Below, one piece after another: positions 59,795 to 64,000 of a stretch of 64,000 bases of DNA; position 1 is the stretch's first letter, and each line of letters begins with the position of its first letter. This DNA is from Rhodospirillales bacterium (GTDB lineage: Bacteria > Pseudomonadota > Alphaproteobacteria > Rhodospirillales > UBA2165). A model generated the notes under the pieces. That model did not search any database and was not told the origin of the DNA. It saw nothing but the letters and a program-made list of their open reading frames with translations. A program made the translations under genes and the position numbers. The stretch covers positions 62,001 to 126,000 of the forward strand of contig JAJDXO010000030.1 in assembly GCA_022823235.1 (NCBI GenBank), read 5' to 3'.

Positions 59795-61519
59795 TCATCC
59801 CGTAGCATTTGGAATTTCTAGCCGCTCAAGTATCGGTTCGATGCGGTCACGATCAAAGCCGCTGACCATCAGATGGTATGGGCGCCCACTCGCCTTGAAT
59901 ATCTCTATGCCGTCCCCCCAAACCCTAAACCGGATTATGTCGTCCACTCTAATGGATAGATTTTTCTTTTCACCTGAGCAAATTATCCTATGGCTGGTTA
60001 GCAGAATTCTCCCCTCGTCAATTTTTTGCCATTCGTCATAAGAAACCACTCTGGATTGGGTTCCACCGACAAGAGCGCGTACGCCCCCACCAACCGGTAC
60101 ACTAAATCCGCCTCCAGTGTGTCCAATGCGACGAGTTTTTGTCCTCTCCTGGTACCAACCTCCTATACAGTCGTAGTGGCAGGTTTCCTTCTTTTGAAGC
60201 CGAACACCATCCACGCTTTTGATAACTGGCAACTGGCAATTCTTGAGTACCCAAATATCGCGTCTTAGGCTGAGATTGGCTTCCAATGAGGTCTCCAATT
60301 TTATGCGCGCATTGGTCTGTCGTTGGCACGCACGCAACAAATGAAAGTGCTCTGGAGAAAAGACATCGAATGAAAGAATATAAGATGCCAAGTTGCGGCA
60401 CACGTAGCGAGCAAACTTCAGATATATGCCATCGATAGTCTCTTGCTCCAACGCCAGAGTATCAACGACATCATTTATTGGCTCCCACGAATCGGTTTCT
60501 CCCAGAGTTACTGATTGGCCGTGGACTTTCCACGCTTCGCTCAACCACTCATAGAGATACGGCTCCAAGAATTCCTTTCTAACCCGATGCATAACTCCGG
60601 GCGTTAGTCCTGCGAGTTCAAAAACGGTTTGAAGCGACTGGTGGATATCCCGTGAGTAATAACTGGGTAAGGTTTCGGAGAACTTGGCTAATGCAATCTC
60701 CTGAGTCGTCAGACCGTTTGCGGCAGCCTCCCAATACCAATCCAAATAGTTTCTATATAGTTCCTTCAAAGACCCATCATCGATAGATGACCCGAATCGT
60801 TTCGACGACTTATAGAATTTACGTAGCGCCAAAACGTCGACCTCCTTGACTTTCGTCGGAGTCCCGGCCTTAGAAATCAAATTATTCAGCTCAATCAGGA
60901 AGTTGGCGCGTGGTGCTCTATTGAACAGCCTATCGACTAGGGATTTGCTTTCGAGGGTTTGGGTCTGAAACGGTGCGGGACCTGATCTCGGTGGGCTGGA
61001 ACCTTTATTCAAAGGAAATGGTGAGGGCTTATCCGGCACCTCGGACCGTAAGATTTCTATAGTGGGAATACTGCTCGTTTTTGGTCTGTTGCTGCCAGCA
61101 CACTCAAAGTCGACAAAACAAGCTATCTCCAAAGACTCATTGATCGCGTCTGAAATAACAGAGCTTGAGTTGATGTACTGGTCGTTTGTTGGATGAGCCT
61201 CTGAGAATTCCAACAACCAAATGTACGTCATTCCCGCATTAAGCCGAACCGCTAAGTCCAACTTGGTGTCCAAACACGTCTCAGTTAGTTCCCAAATGCC
61301 TACTGCACAAAATGATTCCTCGAATAAATTTCCACCTCTTTCGTCAGATTCATACAAACCTGAGGCGAAGTCCTCCAGACTAGCTCGGAGTCCTAAATCC
61401 GAAACCTTGCTAATTTCCTCGCTCAAAGCTTGAAAGAATTTATTGTCAGGTGACATCTCGTGACCTGCTCTGTCGATTAGTCCAGCTTGAATGTAGTGCA
61501 TCATCCGTTTTTCCTCCAT
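59795..61519 (-). CDS. Unknown 574-residue protein with C-terminal PH/GRAM-like domain
   Basis: I do not recognise the N-terminal 400 residues: largely helical, no membrane segments, with a Pro/Ser-rich linker around 150-200. The last 110 residues look like a bacterial PH/GRAM-like fold: RRIGHTGGGFSVPVGG, EGRILLTSHRIICSGEKKN, IRVDDIIRFRVWGDGIEIF. Local base composition is about 45% G+C in the stretch I counted, far below the flanks, which points to transfer. ATG 61519 and ATG 61504 are both possible starts. A defence or membrane-surveillance role is only a guess. Confidence 0.7.
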   Translation of the reverse strand: MEEKRMMHYIQAGLIDRAGHEMSPDNKFFQALSEEISKVSDLGLRASLEDFASGLYESDERGGNLFEESFCAVGIWELTETCLDTKLDLAVRLNAGMTYIWLLEFSEAHPTNDQYINSSSVISDAINESLEIACFVDFECAGSNRPKTSSIPTIEILRSEVPDKPSPFPLNKGSSPPRSGPAPFQTQTLESKSLVDRLFNRAPRANFLIELNNLISKAGTPTKVKEVDVLALRKFYKSSKRFGSSIDDGSLKELYRNYLDWYWEAAANGLTTQEIALAKFSETLPSYYSRDIHQSLQTVFELAGLTPGVMHRVRKEFLEPYLYEWLSEAWKVHGQSVTLGETDSWEPINDVVDTLALEQETIDGIYLKFARYVCRNLASYILSFDVFSPEHFHLLRACQRQTNARIKLETSLEANLSLRRDIWVLKNCQLPVIKSVDGVRLQKKETCHYDCIGGWYQERTKTRRIGHTGGGFSVPVGGGVRALVGGTQSRVVSYDEWQKIDEGRILLTSHRIICSGEKKNLSIRVDDIIRFRVWGDGIEIFKASGRPYHLMVSGFDRDRIEPILERLEIPNATG

Positions 61520-61671
61520 GGGGATGATGCTTTTTGGTGCTGGTGGCCTGTAGCCAAGGGCTCAATGTGGCCACTTCGTGTTGCAAGGCCCCGGCCCCGA
61601 TTTGAACCGAAAGGCGACTTCATGCGAACATGGCCATCGGGTGAAGCGGAGACTGTCGCTGGGGCGATCCG

Positions 61672-61977
61672 ATGGCCGACACCGACCTCAAGCCTAAGAC
61701 CGAGACCAAGAAGAAGACGCAGCGCCCGCGTCTCTACAAGGTCATCCTGCTGAACGACGACTACACGCCCAGGGAGTTCGTCGTCGTGGTATTGAAAAAG
61801 GTCTTCCGGATGAGCGAGGAGGAGGCGCTGCATGTGATGATGACGGCCCACACCAGGGATGTTTGCGTCGTCGCCGTCTATACCAAGGACGTGGCGGAGA
61901 CCAAGGCCACCGAGGCCACCGATCTGGGTCGCGAGAACGGCTATCCCTTGATGTTCACCACCGAACCGGAAGAGTAG
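61672..61977 (+). CDS. clpS: ATP-dependent Clp protease adaptor ClpS
   Basis: A 101-residue ClpS. The segment RLYKVILLNDDYTPREFVVV (residues 20-39) and HVMMTAHTRDVCVVAVYT hold the N-degron pocket and ClpA contact. It hands proteins with destabilising N-terminal residues to ClpAP. The N-terminal 20 residues are the usual flexible, charged tail. Base composition returns to that of the core genome, so this is a resident gene between two AT-richer ones. The clpA gene, often adjacent, is not here. Confidence 0.95.
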   Translation: MADTDLKPKTETKKKTQRPRLYKVILLNDDYTPREFVVVVLKKVFRMSEEEALHVMMTAHTRDVCVVAVYTKDVAETKATEATDLGRENGYPLMFTTEPEE

Positions 61978-61986
61978 GCGGGTTTC

Positions 61987-62373
61987 GTGAGCGACGATCT
62001 GGATGCCGTCCGCCGCACCGCCCGGGAAGCCTATGACAGGGGCGATTTCCGATCGGCCATCGAACACCTCTCGGCGGTGATCAACATTCTCGGTCCCAAC
62101 AGCCGGGCGGCGGTGGAGGATCAGGTGACGCTCGCCCGGTACCTGTCCGCGGTGGCCGATTACGACGCCGCGCTCAGCGTGCTGACCCATGCCGAGCGGC
62201 ATCTGCCGGTCGATGCCGGCCTCCTGGTCGACAAGGGGATCGTATTGGCCCGGCTGGAGCGTTTCGAGGAGGCCGAGGCGGTGCTCCAAAGCGCGCTGGC
62301 GGCGGGCGCCGACGATCCCGGCCTCTTCGACGCCCTCGCCGGCGTTTCGGCGCGGCTCGGGAAGAACCGGTAG
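61987..62373 (+). CDS. TPR-repeat protein
   Basis: A 128-residue protein with about three tetratricopeptide repeats (AYDRGDFRSAIEHLSAVI, YDAALSVLTHAERHLP, FEEAEAVLQSALAAG). It starts at GTG 61987, 9 bp after clpS, and is likely cotranscribed. TPR domains mediate protein contacts; no enzyme domain is present. It could act with ClpS, which is inference from position only. Confidence 0.8.
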   Translation: MSDDLDAVRRTAREAYDRGDFRSAIEHLSAVINILGPNSRAAVEDQVTLARYLSAVADYDAALSVLTHAERHLPVDAGLLVDKGIVLARLERFEEAEAVLQSALAAGADDPGLFDALAGVSARLGKNR

Positions 62374-62442
62374 ACCCGCCGCTTCGGCGCGTCGGCCGGA
62401 ACGTGGCGGTGGCCGAGGGCTGAATGATCAATTGTGGACGAT

Positions 62443-63657
62443 TTATCCTTGGTCAAAAATGCGTTCAATGCGATGGAGAAACGTATTCACGAATGCATTC
62501 GAACCGGCTGCCAGGAATGACTTTATTTCCTCCCGATAGGCTGTGTCGTAGATGTTGGAAAACCGCTTTTTGACAAGAATCCGATACTTCCCGTTATCGC
62601 TCTGCCACTCGACAGGCAAATTCAGTTCTCGATCTATTTGACTCCGCTCCTCCCGCAGCGAGGCATAGGCCCTATCGCCGAAATCTCCCCTGTAGAAGGT
62701 TAGGTAAACGCCGACTTCGTTCTTTGCCTTGGAGAAATATATTGTGATCCAAGATTGATCCCCGGCCCTTGGTATAATGAATACGTTGCCAATCTTGGTC
62801 GGGTTGGGCAGCGGTTGAGATACGTCGTCCAGCCGCAGTTCTGCCAGGAACTCGGTCCAGAAGTCCTGATAAAAGCGTTGCAGATTCGTTAATTCTTCGT
62901 CCTCCAACATTTCATCGGCTTGGTCACGGGCTCGGAGGCCTTCGTCGGCAAGTTCGATAACCGAACGTTTAACAATTACAGATTGAGCAATGACTCGTGG
63001 CTGAAGCAGTCGGCCACGTTCCGGCACTTCATAGACTCCCATCTCAACGAGACCGAATGTGAATTGAAGGGTTGCATTCTGATCAAGGAATTCGGTGATC
63101 GCGCCGACACCCTCACGGATACCGTCACCGACGATGAGCAATAAGAAGTCGCCGGTGCGCAGTGAGCGAGATACACCATCGACGAAGGAAGTCTCGTCGA
63201 CGTCAGGGTGCGCGCGCTTTACTGCCTCGAACACATAGTTGCCGGGTTCACCCGCTGCGCGGGACACCTCGCGCTGTAGGTCTTCGTAGGACCAACGGGC
63301 GATTTCCTTTGCGTAGTCCAATATCTGTCCGATTACTTCCCGTCTAGCTTCCGGATTGCGCCACAGTTTCGCTTCGACAAGGACCAGGCGGCCTTCGGGG
63401 GTCGCATAGAGAACGTCGATGTATCCGGCGGGTGTTGACACCTCTCGGGCCAACGGGACCAAGCCCAAAAAACTTTGGTTGATCTCGGAAATTGGAAGAC
63501 ATGCTGGATGGCGAAACATAATGTCCTGCAACCAGCTCTCGTCATAGCCGGACGCCCGGCTGCCAACATCCAGCGGCGTCCGGGTGAGCGGGCACTCAGA
63601 ACCGTCTGGACCGATTAGGACCGGGGTTGCGTATTGGTTTACCATCGCGTCTTCCAT
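62443..63657 (-). CDS. PD-(D/E)XK nuclease-fold protein of unknown role
   Basis: A 404-residue protein. YIDVLYATPEGRLVLVEAKL gives the Asp...Glu-x-Lys core of the PD-(D/E)XK fold at about residues 78-97, and GQILDYAKEIARW gives the downstream Gln/Tyr helix seen in many such nucleases. The C-terminal 170 residues are unassigned, with a DUF4268-like look (SWITIYFSKAKNEVGVYLTF). The gene is AT-richer than clpS and ends near the tRNA-Glu. Many such stand-alone nucleases lie in defence islands, but no partner defence gene is visible. Confidence 0.75.
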   Translation of the reverse strand: MEDAMVNQYATPVLIGPDGSECPLTRTPLDVGSRASGYDESWLQDIMFRHPACLPISEINQSFLGLVPLAREVSTPAGYIDVLYATPEGRLVLVEAKLWRNPEARREVIGQILDYAKEIARWSYEDLQREVSRAAGEPGNYVFEAVKRAHPDVDETSFVDGVSRSLRTGDFLLLIVGDGIREGVGAITEFLDQNATLQFTFGLVEMGVYEVPERGRLLQPRVIAQSVIVKRSVIELADEGLRARDQADEMLEDEELTNLQRFYQDFWTEFLAELRLDDVSQPLPNPTKIGNVFIIPRAGDQSWITIYFSKAKNEVGVYLTFYRGDFGDRAYASLREERSQIDRELNLPVEWQSDNGKYRILVKKRFSNIYDTAYREEIKSFLAAGSNAFVNTFLHRIERIFDQG

Positions 63658-63794
63658 TCCTTGGACTAAGTGATGTCTGCGGCCCCTTAGGATAGGACTT
63701 CGGACAAGGCCCGACGAGATCGAATATCCAACCAGCGGTAGCGACTTGCTTGGCGGCCGGAACGCGGCGACGCGTGACTGAGCGTGGGAAGAAA

Positions 63795-63870
63795 TGGCGT
63801 CCCCAGGGGGACTCGAACCCCCGTTTTCGGCGTGAGAGGCCGATGTCCTAGGCCGCTAGACGATGGGGAC
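63795..63870 (-). tRNA. tRNA-Glu, anticodon CUC, CCA encoded
   Basis: Read on the minus strand: 7-bp acceptor GTCCCCA/TGGGGAC, D arm, anticodon stem TCGGC/GCCGA with loop CTCTCAC (anticodon CTC), T arm with GGTTCGAGTCC, discriminator G and a genomic CCA. Total length is 76. tRNA genes are frequent integration sites, relevant to the AT-rich genes next to it. Confidence 0.95.
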
Positions 63871-63910
63871 GGCGCAAAAGGGCGCTCGTCTTAACCCATT
63901 TGGCCCCCCG

Positions 63911-63950
63911 GGATCAAGTGGGATCAAGTGGCATCGAGCGGCATCAGGTG
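63911..63950. repeat. Four 10-bp tandem units, GG(A)TCAAGTG-like
   Basis: Two exact ggatcaagtg units followed by gcatcgagcg and gcatcaggtg, a decaying 10-bp tandem array just upstream (minus-strand sense) of the tRNA-Glu. Confidence 0.6.
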
Positions 63951-63960
63951 ACTCCGGCGA

Positions 63961-64000
63961 TCAAAATCCGCTGACGGCGCCGTCCACCCGAAGCTCGATC
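63961..64000 (-). CDS. Possible C-terminal end of a minus-strand gene cut by the window edge
   Basis: The last 40 bases read on the minus strand as IELRVDGAVSGF followed by TGA. Only twelve codons are visible, so no family can be named; the reading frame is only suggestive. Confidence 0.3.
   Translation of the reverse strand, partial: IELRVDGAVSGF

Noticed and set aside
1-64000. CRISPR array, prophage or complete insertion sequence
   Set aside because: No regularly spaced direct repeats, no phage structural genes and no transposase with terminal repeats were seen; the recombinase-like fragment at 59286 is too small to count.

Overview
The window is high-GC DNA of about 60-65% G+C with tightly packed operons. 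It looks like an alphaproteobacterial chromosome, possibly a Rhodospirillales-like environmental lineage. The evidence is the density of tripartite tricarboxylate transporters (TTT), cox-type molybdenum hydroxylases, GntR regulators, Gfo/Idh and 3-hydroxyisobutyrate-type dehydrogenases, plus clpS and a tRNA-Glu. The assignment is an inference from gene content, not from a marker gene.

Layout. 1-5.7 kb: a truncated HMGL-like aldolase, an SDR, and an operon holding the two halves of a Tm-1-like protein (TIM barrel and UPF0261) plus a fumarate-reductase-like flavoprotein. 5.9-12.1 kb: an FCD-type GntR regulator and a molybdenum hydroxylase operon whose large subunit is encoded by two overlapping genes, followed by a CinA-domain gene and a LigB-type dioxygenase. 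12.1-17 kb (minus strand): a cyclophilin-like protein, a rhodanese, a zinc alcohol dehydrogenase, a CtBP-like dehydrogenase and an unidentified membrane protein. 17-24.3 kb: TTT system 1 (B-A-C), a Gfo/Idh oxidoreductase, two 3-HIBADH-like dehydrogenases and a HutC-type GntR regulator. 24.4-29.5 kb: a cupin, an Ldh2 dehydrogenase, a DUF1993 protein, a DsbA/FrnE-like protein with an in-frame UGA, a flavin monooxygenase and a second Gfo/Idh. 29.8-35.6 kb: a NitT/TauT-type ABC operon with sugar-isomerase and quinone-reductase genes. 35.6-42.4 kb (minus strand): CoA transferase, enoyl-CoA hydratase, an epimerase-like VOC protein, an FAH-family enzyme and TTT system 2. 42.6-51.1 kb: a second molybdenum hydroxylase (coxMSL order) and a branched-chain-type ABC transporter. 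51.1-59.3 kb: a catabolic cluster of VOC, DUF1330, GST, RidA, NodB-type deacetylase, 3-HIBADH, amidase, two cyclases and a BKACE enzyme. 59.3-64 kb: AT-richer genes of unknown function around clpS and a TPR gene, ending at tRNA-Glu(CUC).

Two signals stand out. First, the DsbA/FrnE-like gene at 26489-27109 has a TGA exactly where the first cysteine of CPWC belongs. The frame is open on both sides, and a hairpin with a G-containing apical loop starts 13 nt after the TGA, with its loop at 20 nt. This is the signature of a bacterial selenoprotein. Ordinary gene calling would truncate the gene and lose the active site. Second, a palindrome GTCTTATATAAGAC occurs exactly three times, with one single-mismatch copy and one weaker copy, always upstream of transport or dehydrogenase genes. 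It looks like the operator of one local regulon, probably read by one of the two GntR proteins.

Together the genes look like a scavenging region: four binding-protein-dependent importers feed several oxidative routes (molybdenum hydroxylation, flavin monooxygenation, ring cleavage, CoA-dependent steps, amide hydrolysis). No substrate can be named from sequence alone.
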